This document shows, in pieces, positions 11,532-23,370 of a stretch of DNA of 64,000 nt. Source of the stretch: Neostapfia colusana. Lineage: Eukaryota > Streptophyta > Magnoliopsida > Poales > Poaceae. How positions within the stretch are numbered: the first letter of the stretch is position 1; each line of letters starts with the position of its first letter. The position numbers and the translations under genes were made by a program. The notes below the pieces were generated by a model. That model worked only from the letters and a program-made list of their open reading frames with translations. It was not told the DNA's origin and did no database searches. The stretch spans positions 114,794,153 to 114,858,152 of the forward strand of contig JASWHV010000003.1 of assembly GCA_030760725.1 (NCBI GenBank). The letters run 5' to 3'.

Positions 11532-12395
11532 ATGGCGGCTACGGCGAAAGCAAATGGGGAAAGATGGGAGAGAGTCTTCGACGCCCTAGAAACCATCTCG
11601 CGTCGGTTGGATGAGGTGGACGGCGTGCAGAAGCAGCTGCTCGGTCAACACGCGTTGGCGGCGGCGGTTGCCGAGCAAACAGGGAAGGAGCGCGATCTGC
11701 TGTTCCAACGGATGGAGGAGATAGGGAAGCGGGTTGCATCTCTCACCCTCGAGCGCCTTGCCGAGGAGATGGACCGCTCTCCAGAGGATCGGACTCCTAA
11801 CCCGGGAAGGAGGAGTGTGTCGGCAGAGATACCGGAGTCCAGCAGAACTCGTGCTAGGAGAGGTCCGGGAGGAGATCAGAGTCGGATGAGGCGAGATGAA
11901 GGAGGGGGTGACCGATCTCTGTTGGAGCTGGCCTTTCCGAAATTTCAAGGTGAGAACCCTACCATCTGGTTAGATAAATGCCTTAATTATTTTTTCATTT
12001 TCAATGTTGCTGAGTCCCTGTGGGTGGGGGCTGCATCCATGCACATGGACGGGAATGCGGCCAAATGGCTGCAGGTCTATAAATTGAATGAGGGATTAGG
12101 TTCCTGGAACCAATTTGCTCTAGCAGTTAAGGAAAAGTTTGGATCATATGAGTACCTTAAGGCAATGTATGACTTACTCCATCTTCGTCAGAGTAGCAAT
12201 TTGGAGGAGTGTATTTCTGCATTTGAGGAATTACGTTATGCAGCAGCTATGCACAATCCAGATCTTGATGAGGTGTTTTTTGTGACCCAATTTGTGAAAG
12301 GTCTCAAAGGAGAATTACAGGGACAGGTACTGGCCCATATTCCCTCTTCAGTTAACAGGGTTGCATTGTTGACAAGACTGCAAAATGATATTTAG
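11532..12395 (+). pseudogene. Gypsy A gag (capsid region)
   Basis: The capsid part of the retrotransposon gag. The first in-frame ATG is 11532. A coiled, charged N-terminal part is followed by the Retrotrans_gag core: FPKFQGENPTIWLDKC, then WVGAASMHMDGNAAKWLQ, then VKEKFGS and FVKGLKGEL. A TAG at 12393-12395 interrupts the frame immediately before the nucleocapsid/protease segment, which continues in a nearby frame. Confidence 0.85.
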
Positions 12396-13190
12396 GAGAG
12401 AAATCGTCCCAAGCTGTTGAAACAGCAACTAGGTCTGAGACCAGCTGTTCAGTCTCGCAATGATATGAGACCTGCGATTCCATTTTCTCAACTATCCAAA
12501 GAAAGGCAGTTGAGAGATTATAGGAGGTTACATGGCCTCTGTTATGTTTGTGGAGAAAAGTATGAGTCAGGACATCTAGCTATGTGTCCTAAGAGAGTGC
12601 AGTTGCAGTTAAATACCCTGTCAGTAGAAGATTTGGAGATGATGATTACAGATGAAATGTTGGTACAGTTGGATAATGAGGATGGACTGTCAAATGCTGA
12701 TTGTCAGTTCTCTCTCCATGCTATATCCGGTACTGAGGGTAAAGACTGCCTCAGACTTCGGGGCTTACTGAAAAACCAGGTATTCTTTCTGTTGGCGGAC
12801 TCAGTAAGTTCTGCAACTTTTATAGATTCCAATCTGGTGACAAAGATAAAATTGCCTGTGCAAATTTGTGCACCGGTGACAGTGAAAGTGGCCAATGGGG
12901 AGAAACTGGTGAGTGACAAGAGCATTCCCAAGGTAGAATGGTGGTGTGGGGGATATACATTTTCTAGCAGCATGAGAGTGTTACCTCTTGGTGGATATGA
13001 TGCCATTTTAGGTTATGACTGGCTCCAAGCTCACAGTCCCATGCTTTTCCACTGGGATAATAAGACTTTGGAATTTTCATATAAGGGTCAGTCAGTACTA
13101 TTAAAAGGAGTTCAGCAGGTTGTCCAGGAGAATTTACCCGAGCTGCCAGCAGCACAATTGGAGAAATGGTTGTTTGGCAATGAGGTTTGA
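12396..13190 (+). pseudogene. Gypsy A zinc knuckle and aspartic protease
   Basis: Contains a CX2CX7HX3C knuckle (CYVCGEKYESGHLAMC), then the protease. The expected catalytic D-S/T-G triad reads ADSVSSATFID: the Asp-Ser remain but the Gly has become Val, so the enzyme is probably dead. The flap/C-terminal part ends in GYDWLQAHSPMLFHWD, typical of Gypsy polyproteins. It is separated from RT by a TGA at 13188-13190. Confidence 0.85.
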
Positions 13191-13199
13191 TCTTTAGCG

Positions 13200-14640
13200 A
13201 TGGTGGAACTCTGTCAGGCTGAAGAGGAGGTTCAGAACAGCAAAGTTGACACTGACTGTGTACAAGAACTGCTGACAGAGTTTGCAGATGTGTTTGCAGA
13301 TCCTAAGAACTTACCTCCAACTCAAGAATTTAATCATGCCATCCCTCTTCTCCTAGGGGCAGTACCTTTTAATGCCAAGCCTTATAGATATTTCCCTCTG
13401 CACAAAGATGAAATAGAGAAGCAATATTTCCCTCTGCACAAAGATGAAATAGAGAAGCAAGTGCAGTCTCTGATTGAGGCAGGACTGATCGAAAACAGTG
13501 TAAGTTCCTTTGCCTCGCCAGTGTTGTTAGTGCAAAAGAAAGATGGTACGCGGAGATTTTACGTGGACTACAGAAAATTGAATGACATGACCATAAAAAA
13601 ATAGATTTCCAATGCCCCTTGTCGATGAGGTATTAGATGAGTTAGCTGAAACTCGGTTTTTCACAAGCTTGGACATGAGGGCTGGTCACCAAATCAGGAT
13701 GAAGCCCGGAGAAGAATATAAGACAGCTTTTAAGACCCATAATGGACACTATCAGTTCAAAGTAATGCTATTTGGCTTGACAACGCTCCGGCAACTTTTC
13801 AGTGTGCTATGAATTCTGTGCTAGCACCATTTTTAAGGAAGTTTGTACTTGTGTTCATCGATGATATATTGATCTACATCCCCACATTGGAGTTTCATAT
13901 GGAACACATTCGAAGGGTCCTCACAAAGCTTAGGGAACACCAGTTTTATATGAAACTGTCCAAGTGCAGTTTTGCTAAAACAGAGCTGGCATACCTTGGT
14001 CCCATTATTTCAGCTGAAGGTGTTTCCACTGATCCTAGGAAAACTGAAGCAATGGTTCAGTGGCCTACCCCCACATCAGTGACTGATCTAAGAGCTTTTT
14101 TGGGATTAATAGGTTATTACAGAAAATTTGTCCGAGGCTATGGGACTTTAGCAAAGCCACTGACCACTTTATTGAAGAAGGAGCAATTTCTTTGGGATTC
14201 ATCCGTCGAGACTGCTTTCCAGTCCTTAAAACAGGCTATGATCTCTACTCCGGTATTAGCTCTTCCCAATTTTAATGAGTCTTTCCTGATTGAAACCGAT
14301 GCAAGCGATATTGGCTTGGGAGCAGTATTGATGCAGAAGGGCAGACCTATTGCTTTCTTAAGCAAAGCTCTAACTGACAAGAACAAGCAGCTTAGTATTT
14401 ATTAAAAAGAATTCCTTGCCCTCATTATGGCTGTGGATAGGTGGAGGCTCTACTTGCAGAGAAATGAATTCATTATAACAGTCAAGTTTATCCTTCTTGG
14501 ACAGTCAGAATTTACAATCAGACCTTCAGAAGAAAGCCATGTCGAAGCTCATGGGGCTTACCTTTAAGATTGTTTATAGGAAGGGCAAGGATAATATTGC
14601 TGCCGATGCCCTGTCAAGGGTGGGACATTTACTAGCCACT
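13200..14640 (+). pseudogene. Gypsy A reverse transcriptase and RNase H
   Basis: RT motifs in order: SPVLLVQKKDGTRRF, YRKLNDMT, FFTSLDMRAGH, FKVMLFGLT, then FVLVFIDDILIY (the FIDD catalytic box, near 13850). RNase H follows (ETDASDIGLGAVLMQ near 14300, with later residues in other frames). Breaks include TAG after the YRKLN segment (13602-13604), a frame change near 13790, and TAA at 14403-14405. An exact 36-bp in-frame tandem duplication sits at 13389-13460. The NIAADALSR end of RNase H is at about 14600. Confidence 0.9.
13389..13460 (+). repeat. Exact 36-bp tandem duplication in RT
   Basis: Two identical 36-bp copies (13389-13424, 13425-13460) duplicate 12 codons (YFPLHKDEIEKQ) in frame just upstream of the RT palm. 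They look recent because the copies are identical while the element is old. Confidence 0.95.
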
Positions 14641-15017
14641 TCTGTGATAACTGAGGTAAAACCATTATGGATTCAGGAAGTTCTTAATTCATATATTACT
14701 GATGCAACTGCTCAACAGCTCCTAGCTCAATTAGCCATCAAGAGCCCAAATGAACAAGGATTTTACTCTGCACCAAGGCATTATTCGATAGGGCAACCAA
14801 ATTTGGGTAGGAGCTAATTCTGCACTGAGGACCAAACTGATTGCAGCCTTCCATGAGAGTGCCTTGGGGGGTCACTCTGGAACTCAGGCCTGTTATAAGA
14901 GAGATAAGAAACTGTTCTGTTGGAAAGGACTAAAATAGGATGTAGCTGACTTTGTCAAGCAGTGTGCAGTGTGCCAGCAAGCCAAAAGTGAGCACACACA
15001 TCCTGCTGCGTTGCTAC
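14641..15017 (+). pseudogene. Gypsy A integrase, N-terminal part (split)
   Basis: The segment before the Copia insertion carries the HHCC zinc-binding region (HESALGGHSGTQACY, then CAVCQQAKSEH) with one internal TAG. The reading continues after the Copia at 19886. The last five bases, GCTAC, are the Copia target site. Confidence 0.85.
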
Positions 15018-15186
15018 TGTTAGACATTGTAATTAAGGGTGTGTCACAGGGGCATATTAGTCTTTAGAGAGTGATTAGGGTTAGGGATAGTTTAGTCCTT
15101 TTTCCCCTCCTAATCCCTCTATATAATCAGACCTATAACGCAGCATTATGTATCCATCTAATACAACCACCATTAGCCCTCTAATA
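15018..15186 (+). repeat. 5' LTR of Copia 1
   Basis: 169 bp, paired with 19713-19880. It contains a short TATA-like segment (CTATATAATC) near 15119. Confidence 0.92.
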
Positions 15187-15234
15187 TGGTATCAGCTAGG
15201 AACTAGTTAGGATTAGGGCCTAACTCTAACCCTA

Positions 15235-16100
15235 ATGACCCAGGACCAGCCGCCGCCGCTGCAGTGGCCCTGCGCCGCCGCCGCCGTCGGCGCCCCGCGT
15301 GCCTGCGCTGCCGCCGGAGACGCCACCGCCGCCGCCGTCGCTGAGGCATCGCGCGCCTGCGCTTCCGCGCCGCCTGCTGGTGTTGCCACCGCCGGTGCGC
15401 AGCCCGGCCACGCCGCCGCACCACCTAGTGAGGCCGCCGCCTCTGCCGCTGGCGCACCCCCAGCCCGCGCCTCTGTGCCCTGGGTCTCCGCGCCCTGGGG
15501 CTCCGCCGCTGGATCCGCGCCTGGGCCGCCCGGATTCGGGTTTGCTGGGGTTGCTGGTGTGCACCCCAGCCACGCCGCTGCGCCGTCTGATGGGGCCACC
15601 GCCTCTGCTACCACCGCCACGCCACCACCCTAGGCCGCCGCCACGCCGCCACCCTGGGCCGATGTCGGCGCCGCGCCACTGCCCGGGGCCGCCGCCTCTG
15701 CTGCCACTGCCGCATCGCCACCCTGGGCCGCCGCCGCGCCGCCACCCTGGGCCGCCGTCGGCGCCGCGCAACTGCCCAGGGCCGCCCCGCTGCTACCCCT
15801 CGAGCCGCTGCTGCTTGGCCCGCAGTCGTCACCTCTGCAGCGCCCCACTTTGGCGTCGCTACCTGGCCCGCAGCAGCTGCAGCCGCCTCGTGGGCCGCCG
15901 TTGCCTCTGCAGTGCCCCACGACGGCGCCGCTGCCTGGCCCGCAGCAGCTGCAGCCGCCCCTTGGGCTGCCGGTCCTGCAGCCCCCCACGACGGCGCCGC
16001 CTGGCCTGCTGCCGCCCTGGGAGGTGCCTCTCGGCCACCATCGGCTGATGTACCTGGATCGGCTGTTGCCTACTCTGTTGTCACCACTGTCGAGGGTCTG
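15235..16100 (+). pseudogene. Copia 1 gag remnant, Ala/Pro-rich
   Basis: Begins MTQDQPPPLQWP, comparable in position to MAQPPSQPWAH in Copia 2. It is then only Ala/Pro-rich low-complexity sequence in shifting frames. The capsid (UBN2-like) core that Copia 2 carries at about 26,900-26,100 is absent, so roughly 1 kb of gag has been lost. Confidence 0.6.
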
Positions 16101-17880
16101 AGCGTGTTGTCTTCCTTCCCGGCGCCGCCACCGCCGAGGCATGTCGCGACCCGTTCTACACCGTCGGTCTACCTGCGGGGTCTCACACCGTCTAGTCCTG
16201 ACTGGGTGGTGGACTCCGGTGCCTCGTACCACACCACCCCTGACGTCGGTATCCTCTCCTCTACCCGCCCTTCCCATCCCTCTGATCCTTCATCTATCAT
16301 TGTTGGGAATGGGTCGACTCTTCCAGTCACCGCAGTAGGTGACTCGGGTTCGCCAAATTCGTTTCAGCTACGTGATGTTCTTGTTGCACCTGACATCATT
16401 TAGCACCTTTTTTCCGTTCGTCGTTTTACTATTGACAACCATGTTTCCCTTGAGTTTGATCCTTATGGTGTAACTGTGAAGGATCTTACTACTCGACGCA
16501 TTCTCTTTCGTTGTGATAGTACGGGTCCCCTGTACACGATGCGTCTTCCTGCTTCCGCTCCGCCTCTTGCCCTGACTACGACAGCTTCTTCGACCATTTG
16601 GCATCGTTGGCTTGGCCACCCCGGTGTTGATGCTATGTCGAAGTTGTCTGGTAGTTCAGTGATTTCGTGTACTCGGGGTACTCATGAGTCTCTTTGCCAT
16701 GCTTGTCAGCTGGGTTGCCACGTTCGGCTTCCTTTTCCGCACTCTGTCACTTGTGTCGAGCACATCTTTGATTTGATTCACTGTGATCTTTGGACTTCAC
16801 CTGTTCTTAGTGTTTCTGGATGCAAGTATTACTTGGTGGTCGTTGATGATTTTTCGCACTATTCGTGGACTTTTTCCTTGCGACAAAAGTCTAATACTTT
16901 TGGTACTCTTTCTCACTTCTTCGCTTGGGTGTCCACCCAGTTTGGGCGCACGATCCGTGCGGTCCAGTGCGACAACGGTCGCGAGTTTGACAACTCTACC
17001 TTCCGTGACTTTCTGCTTTCTCGCGGTGTTCAGTTGCGCATGTCATGCCCGTACACTTCCCCCCACAACGGCAAGGCTGAGCGCATGATTCGGACCACCA
17101 ATGATGTCATGCGCTCCCTGATGTTTCAGGCTTCTATCCCTGCTCACTACTGGGCGGAGGCGCTTCACACTGCCACCTACCTCATTAATCGCCTTCCTAC
17201 TAAGGCGATTAGTGCTCCCACCCCTCACTTCGCTTTGTTCGGCACCCATCCTCTTTACGACCATCTTCGAGTCTTCGGGTGCGCTTGCTACACGAACCTC
17301 TCTGCCACAGCTCCCCATAAGCTTGCACCTCGCTCGACTCAGTGTGTTTTCCTTGGGTACTCCCCTGACCATAAGGGATACAGGTGCCTTGTCCCCACCA
17401 CCCGTCGTATCTTGATCTCCCGACACGTCGTCTTTGACGAGTCTTCCTTTCCCTTTTCCACCCCGTCCTCTGTCTTCGTCGCTGAGTTGGATTCCCTCTT
17501 CTCTACTGACCCCGAGGCCGCTCCTGTACAGCGACCTTCTCGCTTACCTCTTGCAGGTTACCCACCCGCTGCGCCAAGCACGACTTCGGCGTCTTCCACG
17601 CCACCTGATGTGCCTTATGTGGCCCCGGCGTCCCTGACGCCACTTGCTGCGCCACGCACGGCACCGGCGTCCCTGACGCCACCGGCTGCGCCACGCGCGG
17701 CCTCGGCGACCCAGACGTCACTGACTGCACCACGCGCGGCCCCGGTGTCCCCATTGACGCCTGCTGCGCCAAGCGCGGCCTCGGCATCCCCAACATCGAC
17801 TACTGCGCCACGCGCGGCCTCAGCTTCCCCGACATCACCTGCAGCAAGCCCGACGTCACCAGACGAGCAGCACCGACGAC
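16101..17880 (+). pseudogene. Copia 1 protease and integrase
   Basis: Protease: WVVDSGASYHTT (catalytic D-S-G) near 16205-16240. A TAG at 16399-16401 follows APDII. Integrase: an HX3H...CX2C finger (HRWLGHP...CHACQLG) near 16605-16720; catalytic carboxylates in IHCDLW, QCDNGREF and the Glu of NGKAERMIRT; then CVFLGYSPDHKGYRC and VFDESSFPF. The integrase frame is open from 16476 onward. The linker to RT is Ala/Pro/Thr-rich. Confidence 0.9.
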
Positions 17881-19684
17881 GACTTCTCGCTTCTCCAACT
17901 CCGTACTTGCCTACCAGCGACAAGCACGGGGGGGCGTCCCTACTCCAGCTGCACCACGCGTGGCCCCGAGACGAGAGAAGGTTGTTGTACCCGAGCGCCC
18001 GGTGTACAACCCTCCTCTTCTCCACAGGGATCCTGGTCACGTCCACCCGATGGTGAGTCGACGTGCATCCGGGAGTCTTCGGCCAGTTGAGCGCTTCACC
18101 GGAGCTGCCTTCTCATCGACGACTTCTCCACTGACCGACTCTTCTTCGATCTCACCCATACCTACTTCCGTGCGTAGCGCCCTCGCCGAGCCTCACTGGC
18201 GCCGCGCTATGGAGGAAGAGTATGAGGCTCTGCTTGCCAACCGGACCTGGGACCTGGTTCCCCGTCCTGGTCATGGCAATGTTGTCACGGGCAAGTGGGT
18301 GTTCACGCACAAGAAGAAGGCGGATGGTACTTGGGAGAGGTACAAGGCTCGGTGGGTACTCCTAGGTTTCACTCAGCGCCCTGGAGTCGAGTACGCCGAG
18401 ACCTTCAGCCCAGTGGTAAAGCCGGCGACGGTTCATACCGTTCTGTCACTGGCTCTCTCGCGTTCTTGGCCTGTCCACCAGTTGGACGTCAAGAATGCCT
18501 TCCTCCACGGTACACTGACCGATACGGTGTACTGCAGTCAACCGGCAGGGTTTCTTGATTCAGCTCACCCAGACATGGTCTGTAAGCTGAATAAATCCCT
18601 GTACGGACTGAAGCAGGCACCGCGTGCCTGGTATAGCCGGTTCGCCTCCTTCTTGGTCTCATAGGGGTTCTTCGAAGCTAAGTCGGACACTTCGCTGTTT
18701 GTCTATCGACGTAGCAGTGACACTGCTTACCTCCTACTGTACGTCGATGACATTGTACTAACAGCGTCTAGTCCGGCTCTGCTTCGGCACACCATTTCTG
18801 CTTTACAGCAGGAGTTCGCTATGAAGGACCTGGGCCGTCTTCACCACTTCCTGGGCATTGCGGTCGAGGACCGACCAGGCGGCTTATTCCTTCACCAGCG
18901 ACAGTACTGCCTGGATATCCTCCAGCGAGCAGGCATGGCTGAGTGCAAGCCTTGCTCCACTCCAGTGGATACTCAGGCGAAGCTCTCCGCTACCGACGGG
19001 ACACCCGTCTCTGACCCCACTACTTACAGGAGTCTTGCAGGTGCTCTTCAGTACCTCACCTTCACCAGGCCCGATATCTCGTATGCAGTTCAGCAGGTGT
19101 GCCTCCACATGCATGACCCGAGGGAGTCGCACCTCACCGCTGTGAAGCGGATTCTTCGGTACCTACGAGGTACTCTCGACTATGGCCTCCTCCTTTGATG
19201 TGACAGGGCCTCCGAGCTGGTCGTGTACACTGATGCTGACTGGGCAGGCTGCCCGGACACACGACGTTCTACTTTAGGGTACGCTGTCTTCCTGGGCGGT
19301 AACCTCGTCTCCTGGTCCTCGAAGCGACAACCCGTGGTGTCGCGTTTGAGTGCTAAGGCGGAGTATCGCGCCGTGGCTAACGGCATAGCTGAGGCCTCCT
19401 GGCTCCAGCAGCTGCTTCAGGAGCTCCACACTCCCGTCGCCAGGAGCACCCTCATCTACTGCGACAACGTCAGCGCCGTGTACTTCTCCACCAACCCAGT
19501 CCAGCATCAGCGCACAAAACATGTGGGGATAGACCTCCACTTTGTTTGTGAGCGGGTTGCACGCGGCGAGGTTCAGGTACACCATGTCCCGACGACGACA
19601 CAGTTCGCCGACATCTTCACGAAGGGCCTCCCGTCGTCGCTGTTCTCCGAGTTTCGGTCCAGTCTCAACATCTACAGTGGCTAG
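17881..19684 (+). pseudogene. Copia 1 reverse transcriptase and RNase H
   Basis: RT motifs: WRRAMEEEYEALLANRTWDLV, KARWVLLGFTQRPGVEY, VHQLDVKNAFLHG, YGLKQAPRAWY, then after a TAG at 18662-18664 the YVDDIVLTAS catalytic box near 18740. RNase H follows a TGA at 19196-19198 (VVYTDADWAGCPDTRRS, then KAEYRAVANG and CDNVSA) and ends at 19682-19684. A frame change near 17960-18050 separates it from integrase. Coding quality is high apart from these breaks. Confidence 0.92.
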
Positions 19685-19712
19685 ATGTTGTGACTGCGGG
19701 GGGCGGGGGGAG

Positions 19713-19880
19713 TGTTAGACACTGTAATTAAGGGTGTGTCACAGGGGCATATTAGTCTTTAGAGAGGGATTAGGGTTAGGGGTAGTTTAGTCCTTTTCCC
19801 CTCCTAATCCCTATATATAACCAGACCTGTACCCCAGCATTATGTATCCATCTAATACAGCCACCATTAGCCCTCTAATA
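19713..19880 (+). repeat. 3' LTR of Copia 1
   Basis: 168 bp, partner of 15018-15186. It is followed by the GCTAC duplication. Confidence 0.92.
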
Positions 19881-19885
19881 GCTAC

Positions 19886-20960
19886 AGCCGTTACCAATTC
19901 CAAAGGGTGCTTGGAGAGATATAACTATGGATTTCATAGAGGGTCTTCCCACATCTGAAGGATTTAATACTATTATGGTGGTGGTGGACCACTTTTCTAA
20001 GTATGCACATTTTTCCCTCTCAAGCACCCCTTTTCTGCCCTCCAGGTGGCTCAAGTACTACTGGATAATGTAGTGAAGCTTCACGGGGTGCCTAACTCCA
20101 TGCTTTCTGATAGAGATAAAATCTTCACAAGTTCACTGTGGAAGCAGCTGTTCTCATTATTGGACACAAAACTATTACTTAGCACAGCGTATCACCCTCA
20201 AACTGATGGGCAAAGTGAGAGGGTCAATCAGTGCTTGGAGATGTATGTGCGCTGTGCTGTTCATGCTGCACCTCACAAATGGAAGAAATGGTTGCCCTTA
20301 GCTGAATTCTGGTATAACATTGCCTTCTACTCCTCTATTGGGTGTTCTCCGTTCAGAGCTCTCTATGGGTACGACCCTAACTGCATTGCTGCCCCTGTGA
20401 TATCATCTTCCACTGAGAACTCGGTGGCTGACTTGCTGATTGAAAGAGCTGCTCATACCGAGTTGCTTAAAGAACATCTGGCTGCAGCTCAAAACAGAAT
20501 GCGGCAGCAATCTAACAAGCATAGAATGGAGAGAGAATTTCAAGTGGGTGAACTGGTCTTATTGAAACTGCAACCCTATACACAATCCACTATTGTGCGT
20601 CGCCCATGCCCGAAACTGGCTTTCAAATTCTATGGACCTTACAAAGTGCTCCAGAAAATTGGACAAGTAGCATACAGATTGGAATTGCCTGTGGGGGCTC
20701 AAATTCATCCGGTGTTCCATGTGTCCCAATTGAAACCTTTTACAGCCAATCATTCACCGGTCTTTTCTACTCTCCCTAACATTGATAATCTGGAGCAAGA
20801 CCAGCTCAAACCACTTGAGATTGTTGAACGCAGATTGGTGAAGAAGTGTAATCAGGCAATTCCCCAGGTGAGAGTGCGTTGATCGCATATATCGCCGGAG
20901 GATACTACATGGGAAGATTGGTATGTCTTGATCAAGAGATTTCCTGAAGTTGGTGCTTGG
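19886..20960 (+). pseudogene. Gypsy A integrase core and chromodomain remnant
   Basis: Integrase resumes after the Copia: a TMDFIEGLP-type segment, VVVDHFSKYAHF, then KLHGVPNSMLSDRDKIF, HPQTDGQSERVNQ (catalytic Glu retained), and SPFRALYGYDPN. The C-terminal region FHVSQLKPF is followed by a chromodomain-like stretch in which the expected Trp codon is TGA (20879-20881), with SPEDTTWEDWYVL continuing in the same frame. A frame change occurs near 20030. Confidence 0.9.
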
Positions 20961-20989
20961 GGACAAGCACAAAATGGCAGCGGGGGAGG

Positions 20990-21289
20990 TGTGACGGTGT
21001 AGAGTGATTAATGAGTTTAATTATATGTAAACAGAGAGGGTGAGGCATACTTAAGGAGTTATTATATTGTAAAGGAGGGTAAAGAGAGAGGAGGGACCAC
21101 AGAGCTGTGACTCGCTGACTTAAGTGGCCGAACAGAACTCTCGGGGGACATCAGACAACCAACAGAATACAGAGACAGTTGGCTCCTGTCGCTTGTGCCT
21201 TTCCCCTCGCTAACGCCGCTCGCTCGTCGGCGACCGCTGCGATTTCTCACGCCTAGGCAGTAGCGCGCCCATGGCCACAGGGCATCACA
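20990..21289 (+). repeat. 3' LTR of Gypsy A
   Basis: 300 bp, partner of 11011-11307, followed by the TGGTT duplication. Confidence 0.92.
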
Positions 21290-21294
21290 TGGTT

Positions 21295-21842
21295 GTACAA
21301 GTTAAGGCTGTCCGATTCTTGGCGTGTGGGGTTAGGTTCCGTCGAGTTCGTGCGCCCTTCTGTTCCGTCGACAAGCTCAGCGATGGTCATAATATTTGAC
21401 CACGTCCGCTTGGAAGATTCCTGGTCTGTCACGTCTTTTCTTTTTTCCTTTTCTTTCTTACTCGCGCCGTTTTTTGTTATGCGTTCTCACGTTTGAGTTC
21501 ACAATATGTTGGAATCATATATTTAAGCATCTGGCGATGTTATGAATTATTGATTAATTACGTGAAAAAATTAGGGAGAGCTCTTGGAGGAGGAAAAATC
21601 TGCAGAAATCTGATGTCGGACTGATCGTGACTCAAGGCCATGGTAGAGGAACAACCCTGAGACTATCATTGTACCATGTTTGGTTTCAATACCTGCGGTT
21701 CTCTTGATTTGTTTGCGACTCGCTGCTCCCCTTGTATTACCTTCGATTCATTTATGGCATCCAACCTTTTGTATTACATTCATTGAGCCTGCCGTCTTTG
21801 TTGGTCAATGCCTACTTGCAACGCTGTGATAGATATCTGATG
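21295..21842. other. Host-like sequence between two retrotransposons
   Basis: The only unique-looking DNA between Gypsy A and Copia 2. It is probably part of the JMJ upstream or first-intron sequence. No ORF or RNA gene is supported. Confidence 0.4.
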
Positions 21843-22034
21843 CTCTTTTATAGAGGGCTAATGATAGCTGTATTGGATGATGGAAAAACTGGGGTACAGG
21901 TGTGATTATATAGAGGGATTAGGAGGGAAGAAAAGACTAAACTACCCCTAACCCTAATCCCTCTCTAATGACTAATATGCCCCTATGACACACCCTTAAT
22001 TACAGTGTCTAACACCCCTCCGCAGTCACAACAT

Positions 22035-23370
22035 CTAGCCACTGCAGATGTTGAGACTGGACCGAAACTCGGAGAACAGTGACGACGGGAGGCCCTTCGT
22101 GAAGATGTTGGCGAACTGCATCGTCGTCGGGACGTGGTGTATCCGAACCTCGCCCCGTGCAACCCGCTCACGAACAAAATGAAGGTCGATCTCCACATGC
22201 TTCGTGCGCTGATGCTGGACCGGGTTGGTGGAGAGGTACATGGCGCTGACGTTGTCACAGTAGATGAGGGTGCTCCTGACGACGGGAGTGTGGAGCTCCT
22301 GAAGTAGCTGCTGAAGCCAGGAGGCCTCAGCCACGCCGTTAGCCACGGCGCGATACTCCGCCTCAGCACTCGAGCGCGATACCACGGGCTGTCACTTCGA
22401 GGACCAGGAGACGAGGTTGCCGTCCAGGAAGACGGCGTACCCAGAAGTAGAGCGTCATGTGTCCGAGCAGCCTGCCCAGTCAGCGTCAGTGTACACGACC
22501 AGCTCGGAGGCCGTGTCACGTCGAAGAAGGAGGCTGTAGTCGAGGGTGCCTCGTAGATACCGAAGAATCCGCTTGACATCGGTGAGGTGCGGTTCCCTCG
22601 GGTCATGCATGTGGAGGCACACTTGCTAAACCGCATATGAAATATCCGGCCTGGTGAAGGTGAGGTACTGAAGAGCACCTGCAAGACTTGTGTAAGAAGT
22701 GGGGTTAGAGACGGGTGTCCCGTTGGTAGCGGAGAGCTTCACCTGAGTATCCACTGGAGTGGAGCACGGCTTGCAATCAGCCATGCCCGCTCGCTGGAGG
22801 ATATCCAGGCAGTACTGTCGCTGGTGAAGGAATATGCTGCCTGGTCGGTCCTCGACCGTAATACCCAGGAAGTGGTGGATACGGCCAATGTCCTTCATAG
22901 TGAACTCCTGCTGCAAAGCAGAAATGGTTCGCCGAAGCAGAGCCGGACTAGATGCTATCAGTACAATGTCATCGACGTACAGTAGGAGGTAAGCTGTGTC
23001 ACTGCCCCGTCGATAGACAAACAGTGAAGTGTCCGACTTAGCTTCAACAAACCCCTATGAAACGAAGAAAGAGGCGAACCGGCTATACCAGGCTCGTGGT
23101 GCCTGCTTCAGTCCGTACAGGGATTTGTTCAGCTTACAGACCATGTCTGGGTGGGCTGAATCTACAAATCCTGCCGGCTGACTGCAGTACACCGTCTCGG
23201 TCAGTGTACCGTGGAGGAAGGCGTTCTTGACATCCAACTGGTGGACAGGCCAAGAACATGAGAGAGCTAGCGACTGTACGGTACGAACTGTCGCCGGTTC
23301 ACCACCGGGCTGAAAGTCTCGTCGTAGTCGACTCCAGGGCGCTGAGCGAAACCCCGGAGTACCCAACGAG
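22035..23370 (-). pseudogene. Copia 2 reverse transcriptase and RNase H
   Basis: Minus strand, from 23370: RT with VHQLDVKNAFLHG, YGLKQAPRAWY and a YVDDIVLIAS-type box near 22980; FTMKDIGRIHHFLGI, then SLAGALQYLTFTRPDISYAV. RNase H is at 22540-22035 (SSAEAEYRAVANGVAEASW, CDNVSAMYLSTNP, ending in TAG). Stops and frame shifts separate the three open pieces. Confidence 0.9.

Larger units (their letters stand above)
15018..19880 (+). mobile_element. Copia element 1, nested in the Gypsy A integrase
   Basis: Flanked by exact GCTAC duplications (15013-15017, 19881-19885). LTRs of 169 and 168 bp start TGTTAGACA and end CTCTAATA. TGGTATCAGC at 15187 is an initiator-tRNA-Met-type primer-binding site, and a G-run (GCGGGGGGCGGGGGG) before the right LTR is the purine tract. 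Protease, integrase, RT and RNase H are present in Copia order but interrupted. The gag core is missing relative to Copia element 2. Motif style resembles the Ale/Retrofit group; this is only a suggestion. Roughly 10 LTR differences in 168 bp (about 6%) put it later than its host Gypsy. Confidence 0.93.
11011..21289 (+). mobile_element. Gypsy element A (chromovirus, Reina-like) with nested Copia
   Basis: Two 297-300-bp LTRs (11011-11307 and 20990-21289) start TGTGACGG and end CATCACA, with an exact TGGTT target duplication at 11006-11010 and 21290-21294. A primer-binding site resembling initiator tRNA-Met follows the left LTR, and a purine tract (GCGGGGGAGG) precedes the right one. Between them lie gag, protease, RT, RNase H, integrase and a chromodomain remnant, all plus strand and all broken. 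About 24 LTR differences counted by eye (near 8%) imply an older insertion than the nested Copia. Short LTRs plus a chromodomain suggest the Reina lineage; that label is inference. Confidence 0.92.

Noticed and set aside
15203..16277. Overlapping open frames on both strands in the Copia 1 gag region
   Set aside because: Low-complexity GCC/CCG repeats keep all frames open. No domain is seen except the protease in one plus-strand frame.
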